A DNA stretch of 64,000 bases from Bacteroides ilei (GCF_900128495.1 NZ_LT635801.1:3496946-3560945), one strand, 5' to 3'; positions 23,815-32,251 are shown, counted from the first letter of the stretch. Made by a program: numbers and translations. The notes: generated by a model not told the origin, from the sequence alone.

Positions 23815-24909
23815 ATGGCAAGAAGCACATTCAAGGTGCTGTTCTACGTGAACGGCAGTAAGGAAAAGAACGGAATTGTCCCCATCATGGGACGGGTTAC
23901 AATTAATGGTACGGTAGCACAGTTCAGCTGCAAGCGGACTATCCCGAAAGAGCTTTGGGATGCCAAAGGGAACAAGGCAAAGGGCAAGAGTCTGGAAGCG
24001 AGGGAGACTAATCTTGCACTTGACAACATCAAGGCTCAAATCATCAAGCATTACCAGCGTATATCCGACCGTGAAGCGTATGTAACGGCAGAAATGGTTC
24101 GCAATGCCTATCAGGGATTGGGCGGTGAGTATGAAACATTGCTCAGTGCTTTCGACAAGGAAAATGAAGTGTTCAAGAAGCGTGTCGGAAAAGACAGGGT
24201 CAGGGCTACCTATATGGCAAGGATGCGGGCAAGAAACCATGTGGCAGCATTCATCAGGTCACATTACAAGCGGAACGACATCTCCATGCCTGAACTTACG
24301 CCCGACTTCATCAAGGAGTTCGCCGTGTTCCTTTCCAACGAAGCCGGACTGCACAACGGTTCGATATGGGAAAACTGCATGTGGCTGAAAGGTGTGGTGA
24401 TGCGGGCACATTTCAACGGACATATACCGAGAAATCCGTTTGCCCAGTTCCATATAAGCCCGAACACGAAAGAGCGTGAATATCTGACGGAGAATGAGCT
24501 GAAAACATTGATGGAATTTCAGTTCAAAGACCCCAAGAACTCCTATCTCCGTGATATTTTTGTTTTCGCCAGTTTTACCGCCCTCTCATTCGTGGATATA
24601 AAGGAATTAAGCAACAACCAGATTGTGGAAGTGAACGGTGAGAAATGGATTATTTCCAAACGACACAAGACGGGTGTACCGTTTCAGGTGAAGCTGCTGG
24701 ATATTCCCTTGCAGATAATCGAGCGTTACAAGGCTTTTCAGGAAAACAATCTTGTATTCCCCAATCTCAACTATTGGTCAATATGCAAGCGTATGGGAAA
24801 GATGATAAAGGAATGCGGCATCACCAAGAAAATCAGCTTTCATTGCTCAAGACATATCATTTCTTTTTACTCATTGAAAACAAGAAACTTACAAAGATTA
24901 TCAGCTTAA
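23815..24909 (+). pseudogene. Bacteroides-type tyrosine recombinase, C-terminally truncated
   Basis: 364 aa are open, against about 400-410 usual for this family. Seen: an N-terminal SAM-like arm-binding and core-binding region (residues 1-215), then the catalytic domain with TALSFVDIKEL, KTGVPFQVKLL and the box HCSRH (about residues 343-347). After HCSRH the sequence departs from the family. The HTxAT...LGH segment, the second Arg and the catalytic Tyr near YAK are missing, and the frame ends soon after. It should be unable to recombine. As in IntDOT-type enzymes, the first catalytic Arg position is not Arg. It is a remnant of an integrative element's int gene. Confidence 0.8.
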
Positions 24910-25053
24910 CAGGTAACGATATGGAAACCAGCGGGCTTCTATATTCTACAATGTTCTGCACTAATCAAAAGAACGCTTCTCTCATTTGCAAAAGTAGTGT
25001 TTTTATCCCTTATTACCAAAGTTATTCCTCTGAAAAATAGAGAAAATTTAGCG

Positions 25054-27897
25054 TTACGTATAAAGCACTTCCAAAACATTCTCTGCCAAAGCTGAATCAT
25101 AAATACGTATGGCATTGTTTTCATCTGTGTTGTAACCAAGATAGTTAATATTGCCATACCATATCAGGGATTTGTCAATGATTGCAACGTCAATAGCCAA
25201 TGTGTCATTAATCCTAATACTTGCTCCTATGCCTTTTAGCTTTTCCTCTTTTTCCAAATTACTTTTGATAAAAGCGACAACTTCCACACCCCGCGCCGAT
25301 AGTTCTTTTAGCATCTCAAGTACGGAAGAGTGCTTGGCAAACCAAAGTTTTGTAGCGGAAATGACAACCGAACGCTTTGCCTGGTGTAAATCCTTGAAAA
25401 ATTCACTTTGGTATGTATGTCCATTAAAAATAACGCTTTGACTTTCGTTGAACAAGTCTATTGGCGCGTTTGACTTAATCTGATAACCGACAGATGCATA
25501 TCCTCTCAATCTACGCTTGTACATCACATCACACATCGGCACGCGAATGTCGATGTAATCGTAAATCTGAACTTCTTTCTTACCCGGATATTCCCGATGC
25601 AGCCGTCCGGAATATTGCGCGATGATACCTTTCCATGAGACAGGCAATGCCAAGAACAAGGTGTCCAACCGGGGATAGTCGAAACCCTCACCCACATATT
25701 TCCCGGTTGCTACTATAACAAGCGGTTCCGATAGTGGCATGTTTTGCAAGTATTCCATTTTCTGACGCTTCTCCTTTGCCGATTCGGAACCGACAAGAGT
25801 AACCACATGTTTACAGTGTGGTATTAACGCGTTTGCCAATGTTTTGACATGGGCGGTAAGGTTGGTCAGTACAATTGGTGAACGTCCTTCTTTCAGAGCC
25901 ACGCATACATCCTCTATTATAAGTCCGTTCCTATTTTCATCTTCAGCCATTTTCTGAACCATCCGGGCATAAGTGGACTTATCATCCGTCAACTCCCTAT
26001 AAGAAGTAAAGCGATGAACAAGCAGACGTGTGAATGTCTGGGATGCCATTTGAGCTTTTGCGTCTGCCGAATAACGGATTGGGCCGCATTGCATGAAGAT
26101 GATAGGCTGATGTCCGTCCTTGCGGATTGAGGTGGCTGTCAATCCATAGACATAGCGAGCGTTGGCATACTTCAGTATCCGTTCAAAATTTACCGCTGAC
26201 ACATGATGGCATTCGTCCACAATCAACATTCCGTAATCCCGGACAAAAGGTTTTACCCCACTGTCTTCCAAGCAGGATTGCATCAAGGCTATGTCTATTT
26301 TTCCATGCAGTGAATTTCCATTGGAATCCAATGTTCCGAATGGCGAAAAGACTTTCCTACGACCACGTTTCTTAAGAAGGGCATCTTCCGTAAAGTCTAT
26401 TTGCAGGAATTCTTCCAAGCGGGATTTCCATTGGGCCAGCAAGGCTTTTGTGTGTACAAGTATCAACGTGTTTACTTGCCGCTCAGCAATCAAACCGATC
26501 GCCGTAACCGTCTTGCCAAATGCGGTGGTGGCATTCAATACTCCGTTGTTATGGGCAGTCAAGTTGGTTATGGCCGCTTTCTGTTCTTCACGAAGCTTGC
26601 CTTTAAACTCTACAGTTATATTCTTCCCTTGGTAGGTCTTGTCTTCTATACGATAAGTTACTTGGTTATCTTCCAAAAGTGTAACGACCGCATCTTCACA
26701 TCCACGAGGCATTGCAATGTAATCGTCTTCCATATCGGCACAAGAGATGATGCGAGGAATATTGTAAGTGGACAATCGCATACCTTGTCTGGCATAAAAC
26801 TCCGGATTTTTGAATGACGCGGTTCGTTTTAGGTGGTTCACGACCTTTGCAGAAAATCCCTGTAAGGGGATATACAGCATATTGGAGCGTATGAGGACGG
26901 GATTGGCAGGGAAATCATTTTGAGTAATCTTTTGAGGCACAGGTGTCTCCCAAGGTTTCGACTCGCTGGTAGTAGACAACTCGCCCAATTCCGAAGCCGT
27001 TTCATGTTTTGCCAATATTGCGTCAACCGCCACTTCGGATATCCGTTTTATTTCAAGCAAATAATTCCATTGGTCTTCGTATGCCATGAAGTTTTCGTCC
27101 ACAAACACGCTGTTCCCTTCCTTGCGGGCTTTGCCTTGCAGTGGCAACGCCACCAAATTGCCGAATCCTCCATCAGGCAACCTGTCCTGATTAGGAAAGA
27201 AACGGTCGTATGATTTGAAGTCCATCCTTCCGTATCTTTCTGTCGCTTCCGTCAATATCGTATTTCCAAGCCTTCGTGCCTTGGATGCAGGCAACGGCTG
27301 TTCAAAGAACATCCAAACATGTGCGCCGTTCCCGGAACGGGAGCGTTCAATGGAGCAAGGAACATTCCAATCCTTGCAGACCCCGACATACGCCAACACA
27401 TCTTTCTTGTATCCATGTTCGCATGACTTGTCATCAAAATCCGCGCACAGGAAGTTACACGTATTGTCGGCAAGAATGGCATAGGCACCGATTACATCCT
27501 GCCCGTCCGAACTCTTCCCTTCAAGATGTCGATAGATATCCTCATACTCCAAGGGCTTGAAAGCCCTGTTGGGGCATTCCGTACATTTATATCTTTTCTT
27601 GTCACACAATTGCCTATCCCATTCGTTCCGACATACAGGCTGGTAGCCGGATTTTCCGCTTGTCCGGCTGTACCATCTCCGCGCGAATACATCCTCACGT
27701 CCTTTGAAGAGATTGCGGAACACATCCACTTTTTCTTCCAAAGACAAATGTCGCTTTATAATGGGTTGTGTCAAGTGAGTACCTTTGCTGCAGAGCAAAG
27801 ACTGTAGTCTGTCTACCTCCTTATGAAGAAGCTCATTTTCCATAAGAAGTTTGTTGTATGCCGCCAACAGTTCTTGGTATGTAAGCTGTTTTCCCAT
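25054..27897 (-). CDS. TOTE-type AEP primase + SF2 helicase + degenerate PLD-like domain
   Basis: 947 aa from ATG 27897 (MGKQLTYQELLAAYNKL); the 40-codon upstream extension is rejected. Order: an N-terminal coiled coil (1-35); four Cys (89, 98, 105, 108) forming a zinc-knuckle-like site; an archaeo-eukaryotic-primase core with DFD (153-155), SGNGAHVW (188-195) and RLPDGGFGNL; and an SF2 helicase (about 435-790) with TTAFGKT (457-463), DECH (561-564), TAT (587-589) and QYSGRLHR (761-768). A C-terminal PLD-like fold (about 825-947) has ILYxGNxN-type IDKSLIWYGNIN, but the HxK residues are replaced. This layout is the TOTE conflict-system family as I recall it. It lies 5 bp after the AAA_14 gene. 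Confidence 0.85.
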   Translation of the reverse strand: MGKQLTYQELLAAYNKLLMENELLHKEVDRLQSLLCSKGTHLTQPIIKRHLSLEEKVDVFRNLFKGREDVFARRWYSRTSGKSGYQPVCRNEWDRQLCDKKRYKCTECPNRAFKPLEYEDIYRHLEGKSSDGQDVIGAYAILADNTCNFLCADFDDKSCEHGYKKDVLAYVGVCKDWNVPCSIERSRSGNGAHVWMFFEQPLPASKARRLGNTILTEATERYGRMDFKSYDRFFPNQDRLPDGGFGNLVALPLQGKARKEGNSVFVDENFMAYEDQWNYLLEIKRISEVAVDAILAKHETASELGELSTTSESKPWETPVPQKITQNDFPANPVLIRSNMLYIPLQGFSAKVVNHLKRTASFKNPEFYARQGMRLSTYNIPRIISCADMEDDYIAMPRGCEDAVVTLLEDNQVTYRIEDKTYQGKNITVEFKGKLREEQKAAITNLTAHNNGVLNATTAFGKTVTAIGLIAERQVNTLILVHTKALLAQWKSRLEEFLQIDFTEDALLKKRGRRKVFSPFGTLDSNGNSLHGKIDIALMQSCLEDSGVKPFVRDYGMLIVDECHHVSAVNFERILKYANARYVYGLTATSIRKDGHQPIIFMQCGPIRYSADAKAQMASQTFTRLLVHRFTSYRELTDDKSTYARMVQKMAEDENRNGLIIEDVCVALKEGRSPIVLTNLTAHVKTLANALIPHCKHVVTLVGSESAKEKRQKMEYLQNMPLSEPLVIVATGKYVGEGFDYPRLDTLFLALPVSWKGIIAQYSGRLHREYPGKKEVQIYDYIDIRVPMCDVMYKRRLRGYASVGYQIKSNAPIDLFNESQSVIFNGHTYQSEFFKDLHQAKRSVVISATKLWFAKHSSVLEMLKELSARGVEVVAFIKSNLEKEEKLKGIGASIRINDTLAIDVAIIDKSLIWYGNINYLGYNTDENNAIRIYDSALAENVLEVLYT

Positions 27898-27902
27898 ATC
27901 AT

Positions 27903-29273
27903 TCAAAGCAACGGTGTCATATATAAAGGTAGGTACACAATGCCATCTTCTGTTTTCACATCCTTGTCGTGAAGCACGTAGGGTGTGGATAACTGGGAGC
28001 CATACTTGGCTATGCACTTTCTCAATGAATTCAGTGTGTAACGTTGCCCGGACTTCACCTCTATGGGGGAAATATTATGCCTGCTGGTCGTTACAGGTTT
28101 GGCTATCAGGAAATCAATCTCCATGCGGTCATCTGCCGATGTCCGTGAACTGTTGCTGAAGAAATAAAGTTTGTGTCCTGCCGCACGAAGCATCTGCGCT
28201 ACGATGTTCTCCACCAGCATACCTTCGTTCACTTCCAGCTTGTCAAACATCAGCTTCCGATAAAGGTCTGCACTTACTATTCCCCGCTCGTCGAAAGCAT
28301 GGCTGATGAGCAGTCCGGTATCGCCCATGTAGCATTTCAGCGTGGTGCGTTCTTCATTCAGTTTCAGCCCGATACTAGGCTCCGTTGAGTTATAACAGCA
28401 GTTAATGATTTTGGCGTCACTTAACCAAAAGAAAGCCTGCGAATAGTCACGCATACGGGCTTCGCTCTGCAAGGCGGACAAAACAAACTTCTTTTCATGT
28501 TTCTGCAACTGTCCCGGTATTTCCTCAAAAATAGCGGCAACTTTGGTTTCCTGATTGTCTGCATATTTGTGAATGTCATTGCGATAAAGAGCCAATATGT
28601 CACGCTTCACCTCATCTACCTTTTCAAAATCCCGCGTTTCCACATATTTGGCGACAGCCTGCGGCATACCCCCGACAATCAAGTATTGCCGGAAATAATC
28701 CATTGCCCGGCGGTGGAAAGCCTCCATAGGAAGACGTTTGTCAAACCGCATCTGTATGTAAGGCATCAGCATCTCGTCTCCCATAGCCCACAAAAATTCC
28801 TCAAAGTCCATCGGAAACATTTCGATGGCGTGTTCTTCGGAAGGCAGCATAATGTCCTTGACATTCTTCTTAATCGAAATCAGTGAACCCGTCTCAATGT
28901 AATCATAACGTCGGTCCGCCACCAAATGCTTGATGGCTGCACGGGCACGAGGACAAAACTGTACTTCATCGAATATGACTAAAGAACGGGCTTCTTCGTC
29001 TTTCGTTTGACGTGGAGTAAGCTTCCGCCTGAAGTAAAGCTCCAAATTCATGAAAAGCATGTCGAGGTCATCCAAATAAAGGTTGAAAAACTCCATCACT
29101 TGCGGATTTACCTTACTGAAATCCACCAAAATGTAAGACGCATATTCCTTACGTGCGAATTCTTCCACGATATAGCTTTTTCCTATACGTCTGGCTCCTT
29201 CTATCAGAAGGGCGGTATCACCTTTATGGTTCTTCTTCCATTCCAACAGTTTATCGTATATCTTTCTTCTCAT
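27903..29273 (-). CDS. AAA_14/DUF4143 ATPase
   Basis: 456 aa. P-loop GARRIGKS (residues 26-33), Walker B SLVIFDEVQF (about 96-105), sensor region YIETGSLISIKKN, then a DUF4143-type C-terminal half with PD-(D/E)xK-like EIDFLIA...ISPIEVKSG (around 378-401). This is the common Bacteroides AAA_14 plus DUF4143 protein, often of unknown role and sometimes in defence loci. It is transcribed first, and its stop is 5 bp from the primase-helicase start, so the two are almost certainly one unit. The nuclease motif is visible but activity is not shown. Confidence 0.82.
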   Translation of the reverse strand: MRRKIYDKLLEWKKNHKGDTALLIEGARRIGKSYIVEEFARKEYASYILVDFSKVNPQVMEFFNLYLDDLDMLFMNLELYFRRKLTPRQTKDEEARSLVIFDEVQFCPRARAAIKHLVADRRYDYIETGSLISIKKNVKDIMLPSEEHAIEMFPMDFEEFLWAMGDEMLMPYIQMRFDKRLPMEAFHRRAMDYFRQYLIVGGMPQAVAKYVETRDFEKVDEVKRDILALYRNDIHKYADNQETKVAAIFEEIPGQLQKHEKKFVLSALQSEARMRDYSQAFFWLSDAKIINCCYNSTEPSIGLKLNEERTTLKCYMGDTGLLISHAFDERGIVSADLYRKLMFDKLEVNEGMLVENIVAQMLRAAGHKLYFFSNSSRTSADDRMEIDFLIAKPVTTSRHNISPIEVKSGQRYTLNSLRKCIAKYGSQLSTPYVLHDKDVKTEDGIVYLPLYMTPLL

Positions 29274-29335
29274 AATTCACGCATTCATCTTTATTTTTAC
29301 ATTGACATTTCACATATTCAAGGTTATTGCGCTTG

Positions 29336-29343
29336 CAAAAATA
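29336..29343 (-). promoter_or_regulatory. -7 box of the AAA_14/primase-helicase operon
   Basis: On the minus strand TATTTTTG, 62 bp from the ATG. With neighbouring bases it reads GTATTTTTGC (29335-29344), which also fits the CTnDOT-type attachment consensus GTAnnTTTGC. The promoter reading is favoured. Confidence 0.5.
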
Positions 29344-29522
29344 CACTTTTTCTTGGATTGTAAAGAACTTTAGGATGTTTTTATTCCAATCTGTAGTTTG
29401 ACATTGGTATATCGCCACATTGAAAAGCGAATACATTGTGCCACCGATTTACATCATCCAAACTTTACCCCCTCTTTCCGAAACATACGAGAAAAAAAGA
29501 AGAAGCGGTATGCTTATCTTGT

Positions 29523-29640
29523 AAGTTGGAAACGTAGGAAATTTCGGACTTGGCACAAGAGATGGCATAATGGTTCTCACGCTATAGCGTGGGCTGCTAT
29601 TATCATATCTGTGCCAAAGGTTTCCTACGACCTCCAACTT
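29523..29640. repeat. 118-nt imperfect palindrome with CACGCTATAGCGTG core
   Basis: Nested pairings: AAGTTGGA (29523-29530) with TCCAACTT (29633-29640); CGTAGGAAA with TTTCCTACG; TTGGCACA with TGTGCCAA; ATAAT with ATTAT; and a perfect 14-bp core, CACGCTATAGCGTG (29578-29591). Folded as RNA or single-stranded DNA this is a long interrupted hairpin. It resembles a miniature inverted-repeat element, a transcribed structured RNA, or a recombination/transfer site. No coding potential is seen. Confidence 0.6.
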
Positions 29641-29724
29641 AGACGTGGTAGCATTGCAGTTCCACGCTCTTGCATTTTATAACCGCCTGTAAAGGGACTG
29701 ACAGGCATTGAATAGTAAACATAT

Positions 29725-30405
29725 ATGGAACAACAATTTAGCCAAAGTTGCGGTATGCCCTTGACAGATGAGAACAGAGGAACAAATGTCGATGGAAGCC
29801 GTAGTGAAGATTATTGCGTCTATTGCTACAAAAATGGTGAGTTTACCCAAGAGTTTACAATGACCCAAATGATAGAGTTTTGCCTGCAATTCTTTGACCA
29901 ATGGAATGTGCAGGCTGAATATAAGCTGACTCCCATACAAGCAAAAGAACAAATGCTCCAATACTTTCCACACCTGAAACGGTGGAAGGAAAAGGATGAA
30001 CGGACACTGGCGGAAAAAGCAACGCATTTGCTTTCCCAATGCGAGAACGTGACCATCGTTTCCATTGACGCCAACGGTTATCCCCGCCCCGTGCAGATGT
30101 CCAAGATAGGTGCAAGAGGTTTCCACGAGGTTTGGATGGCGACAAGTGCAGATTCCGTGAAAGTGAATGATTTTAGGACGAACAACAAGGCGGGTCTTTG
30201 CTACGATTACTATGGGGATGGCGTTGCCCTGCGTGGTACGGTAGAAGTAGTCACTAACGAGACTATCCGCAAGGAAATGTGGAAAGACTGGCTCATTCAT
30301 CATTTTTGTGGTGGACCAAGTGGCCCAAATTATGTACTTCTACACTTTATTGGCAAGGAAGCAACCTTTTGGATTAACGGCGAATTTTCTCACTCTAACA
30401 TCTGA
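29725..30405 (+). CDS. Zinc-ribbon plus pyridoxamine-phosphate-oxidase-like protein
   Basis: 226 aa. N-terminal CGMPL...YCVYCYKNGEF (two cysteine pairs; residues 9-39) forms a putative zinc ribbon. The rest (about 95-226) is a PNPOx-like split-barrel: HLLSQCENVTIVSIDANGYPRPVQM, then LCYDYYGDGVALRGTVEVV. Such general-stress-26-like proteins bind FMN, F420 or heme and have unknown physiology. It is the first of three accessory genes (29725-31870) with 9- and 1-bp gaps. Confidence 0.82.
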   Translation: MEQQFSQSCGMPLTDENRGTNVDGSRSEDYCVYCYKNGEFTQEFTMTQMIEFCLQFFDQWNVQAEYKLTPIQAKEQMLQYFPHLKRWKEKDERTLAEKATHLLSQCENVTIVSIDANGYPRPVQMSKIGARGFHEVWMATSADSVKVNDFRTNNKAGLCYDYYGDGVALRGTVEVVTNETIRKEMWKDWLIHHFCGGPSGPNYVLLHFIGKEATFWINGEFSHSNI

Positions 30406-30414
30406 TATTAGACA

Positions 30415-31440
30415 ATGATTAAAGAAATAGTCACAGATAGGCTTATACTGCGACCTTGGCAAGAATCCGATGCTAAGGCTTTATATAAATACGCTCAAGA
30501 CCCTGCAATCGGGCCTATTGCGGGCTGGCCACCCCATACTTCCGTGGAAGATAGTCTGAACATCATCCGTACTGTCTTTGCTGCTCCCGAAACTTACGCA
30601 GTAGTCTTGAAAGAAACAGATGAACCGGTCGGGAGCATAGGCATCATGTTCGGGGATGGTCTGCACAGTGCCGAAATGCAGGAGAATGAGGCAGAGATAG
30701 GTTATTGGATAGGCAAGCCGTATTGGGGACAGGGTTTAATACCTGAAGCCGTGCGCCGTCTGATTAAACGATGCTTTGAGGATTTGGGAATAACTGCCGT
30801 CTGGTGCGGCTACTATGACGACAACACAAAATCTCGCCGGGTGATGGAGAAGTGTGGTTTCCGTTTCCATCATACGGAAGAGGGCAAGACTTCTCCTCTT
30901 GGGGATATTCGCACGGAACATTTTATGCGAATGACGAAGGAGGAATGGGAATCTGCTCAACATTTATCTATACGTTCGTTGGCAGAACAAGACATTCCAG
31001 AAATGCGGGAATTGTTCCGCGCCACTGTTCTTACTATCAATTCCAAGGACTACACGAAGGAGGAAGTAGAAGACTGGGCTTCGTGCGGTGACAGCATAAA
31101 ACATTGGAAAGAGCTGCTTGCAAAGAACAATTATATCGGTGCGCTTGACGGACAAGGTAGAATCGTAGGTCTTTCCTCTATGAATGCTAACGGCTATCTG
31201 CACTCCATGTTTGTCCACAAGGACTGGCAAGGAAAAGGTGTGGCAACCTTGCTGCTTTCGGAAGTAGAAAAGATAGCTCATGAATACGGAGTGTCCAAAA
31301 TTACTGCCGAAGTCAGCATCACCGCACGTTCTTTTTTTGATAAACGAGGTTATACAGTGGTACGAGAACAGAAAGCAAGAGCTAAAAAGCTGTATCTGAC
31401 AAACTATGTAATGGAAAAGGCATTAAATGTTATCGAATAA
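30415..31440 (+). CDS. Two fused GNAT acetyltransferase domains
   Basis: 341 aa. The first GNAT domain (1-180, RimJ/RimL-type) has TDRLILRPWQESDAKALYKY and GYWIGKPYWGQGLIPEAVRR, an acetyl-CoA-binding QGxGxxA variant. The second (181-341) has SIRSLAEQDIPEMRELF and SMFVHKDWQGKGVATLLLSE with QGKGVA. Each module is complete, which is unusual. The substrate could be an amino sugar, protein N-terminus or drug. It is not recognised as a known aminoglycoside acetyltransferase. Confidence 0.85.
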   Translation: MIKEIVTDRLILRPWQESDAKALYKYAQDPAIGPIAGWPPHTSVEDSLNIIRTVFAAPETYAVVLKETDEPVGSIGIMFGDGLHSAEMQENEAEIGYWIGKPYWGQGLIPEAVRRLIKRCFEDLGITAVWCGYYDDNTKSRRVMEKCGFRFHHTEEGKTSPLGDIRTEHFMRMTKEEWESAQHLSIRSLAEQDIPEMRELFRATVLTINSKDYTKEEVEDWASCGDSIKHWKELLAKNNYIGALDGQGRIVGLSSMNANGYLHSMFVHKDWQGKGVATLLLSEVEKIAHEYGVSKITAEVSITARSFFDKRGYTVVREQKARAKKLYLTNYVMEKALNVIE

Positions 31441-31441
31441 T

Positions 31442-31870
31442 ATGGGAAACTCTGATTGGTTCAAAGGATTTGAGAAAGGAATTGCTAAACTTACAGCAGA
31501 ACAAAGAGAACAATTCTTTTCGGAATGCGGAAAGAATTGTGTGAATGGCGGTACGCTTTCCGTTTATAGAAAACTCTATGAGGACGCAAAAGGTGACTTG
31601 GATGTTTTCTTTCAAATGGCAAATGATTTACCGGGAGTAAAAGGAGAGGTGGTAGAGAAAGGGCGTATATATCATCTTATTTTCTTAGCGTGTACTTGCG
31701 ATTTGTGCAAGAAAGGTTATATCACTACACCTTTACTCTGTGAATGTTCCCGTCAGAGTGTCATTTATTCTATGCAAAGCCTTTGGAGAGAACAGAAATT
31801 TAATGTCATGCTCTGCCATTCCATTTTGCAAGGTAAAAGGGACTGTAAGATAAGGATTGAAGTGATATAG
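31442..31870 (+). CDS. Cys-rich V4R-like protein of unknown function
   Basis: 142 aa from ATG 31442. Nine cysteines in the pattern CGKNC (29-33), CTCDLC (83-88) and CECS (about 99-102), with two more in LCHSILQGKRDC near the C-terminus. The last part resembles the metal/redox ligand arrangement of V4R-type small-molecule-binding domains. I do not recognise a named family with confidence. It starts 1 base after the double-GNAT gene and is the last gene of the cassette, followed by a hairpin terminator. Confidence 0.65.
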   Translation: MGNSDWFKGFEKGIAKLTAEQREQFFSECGKNCVNGGTLSVYRKLYEDAKGDLDVFFQMANDLPGVKGEVVEKGRIYHLIFLACTCDLCKKGYITTPLLCECSRQSVIYSMQSLWREQKFNVMLCHSILQGKRDCKIRIEVI

Positions 31871-31906
31871 GGCACATCCATCTTATTAATTGAATAAAAC
31901 AATGTA

Positions 31907-31950
31907 AGCAGGCAAAAAGAAAAATAAAGCCATTTTTCTTTTTGCCTGCT
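31907..31950 (+). terminator. Terminator-like hairpin after the cassette
   Basis: AGCAGGCAAAAAGAAAAA (31907-31924) pairs with its complement at 31933-31950. It lies 37 bp after the Cys-rich gene and ends the accessory cassette. Confidence 0.7.
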
Positions 31951-31959
31951 ATATTTCAC

Positions 31960-31967
31960 TATATTTG
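31960..31967 (+). promoter_or_regulatory. -7 box TATATTTG, also an att-like site
   Basis: TATATTTG is a Bacteroides -7 element in front of the short ORF at 32000. With the C at 31968 it fits nTAnnTTTGC, as at 23787-23796 near the broken integrase. Confidence 0.45.
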
Positions 31968-31999
31968 CATCCGTAAGAGTTACCCGAACAGGCAAAGCG

Positions 32000-32167
32000 A
32001 TGCAGACCACGGCAATTGGGATAGTTGCCAACTCATTACCTAAAAACGAGGTAATTCTTCTAACTCTCTTGATTTCAGATGGGTATATTCCTTATACAGA
32101 TTTACGGAAAATCTCCGGAATAACCTTGCAAAAAAGGAAAAATGAAGTCCCAATTCATTGCCCTTAA
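32000..32167 (+). CDS. Possible 55-aa ORF
   Basis: ATG 32000 to TAA 32167, encoding MQTTAIGIVANSLPKNEVIL through ...KRKNEVPIHCP. It follows a -7-like box and has a helix-turn-helix-like middle (YTDLRKISGITLQK), perhaps the N-terminal half of a small regulator cut off at the island edge. No Shine-Dalgarno-like signal or known relative was recognised, so this is tentative. Confidence 0.35.
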   Translation: MQTTAIGIVANSLPKNEVILLTLLISDGYIPYTDLRKISGITLQKRKNEVPIHCP

Positions 32168-32243
32168 TTATGCTTTCCAATTTGTATTTAATAAAATGCT
32201 GCATTGTTATTACGTGAGTCGGGATATTTTTCTGAAGATTTGG

Positions 32244-32251
32244 TATCTTTG
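32244..32251 (+). promoter_or_regulatory. Promoter -7 box of the reductase gene
   Basis: TATCTTTG, 20 bp before the ATG at 32271, fits the TAnnTTTG consensus. Confidence 0.55.

Larger units (their letters stand above)
29274..29724. other. Intergenic region between divergent accessory genes
   Basis: About 450 bp without a plausible gene. It holds the minus-strand promoter at 29336-29343 and the long palindromic element at 29523-29640. The stretch from 29440 to 29520 has no recognised signal. Confidence 0.6.
23785..31970. mobile_element. Accessory island (integrative-element remnant), boundaries approximate
   Basis: From the broken tyrosine recombinase at 23815 to the hairpin and att-like site near 31968 the genes are accessory: a TOTE-type primase-helicase, an AAA_14 ATPase, a PNPOx-like protein, a double GNAT and a Cys-rich protein. 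The host genes on either side (rnz and, after 32.2 kb, a reductase and rpsA) are ordinary. Candidate att-like sites ATAGTTTTGC (23787-23796) and CTATATTTGC (31959-31968) share nTAnnTTTGC, but the same motif is the local promoter consensus. No relaxase or transfer genes are present, so it cannot be self-mobile now. Confidence 0.5.

Noticed and set aside
24645..25040. Frame continuing past the integrase stop
   Set aside because: It only overlaps the integrase end in a wrong frame and shows no integrase motif after HCSRH; no evidence of programmed frameshift.
29335..29344. GTATTTTTGC as an attachment site
   Set aside because: The same bases are the normal -7 promoter of the AAA_14 operon; the consensus is not distinguishing here.
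29523..29640. Integron attC site
   Set aside because: The outer arms read GTTGGA...TCCAAC, the opposite orientation to attC, and no integron integrase is present.
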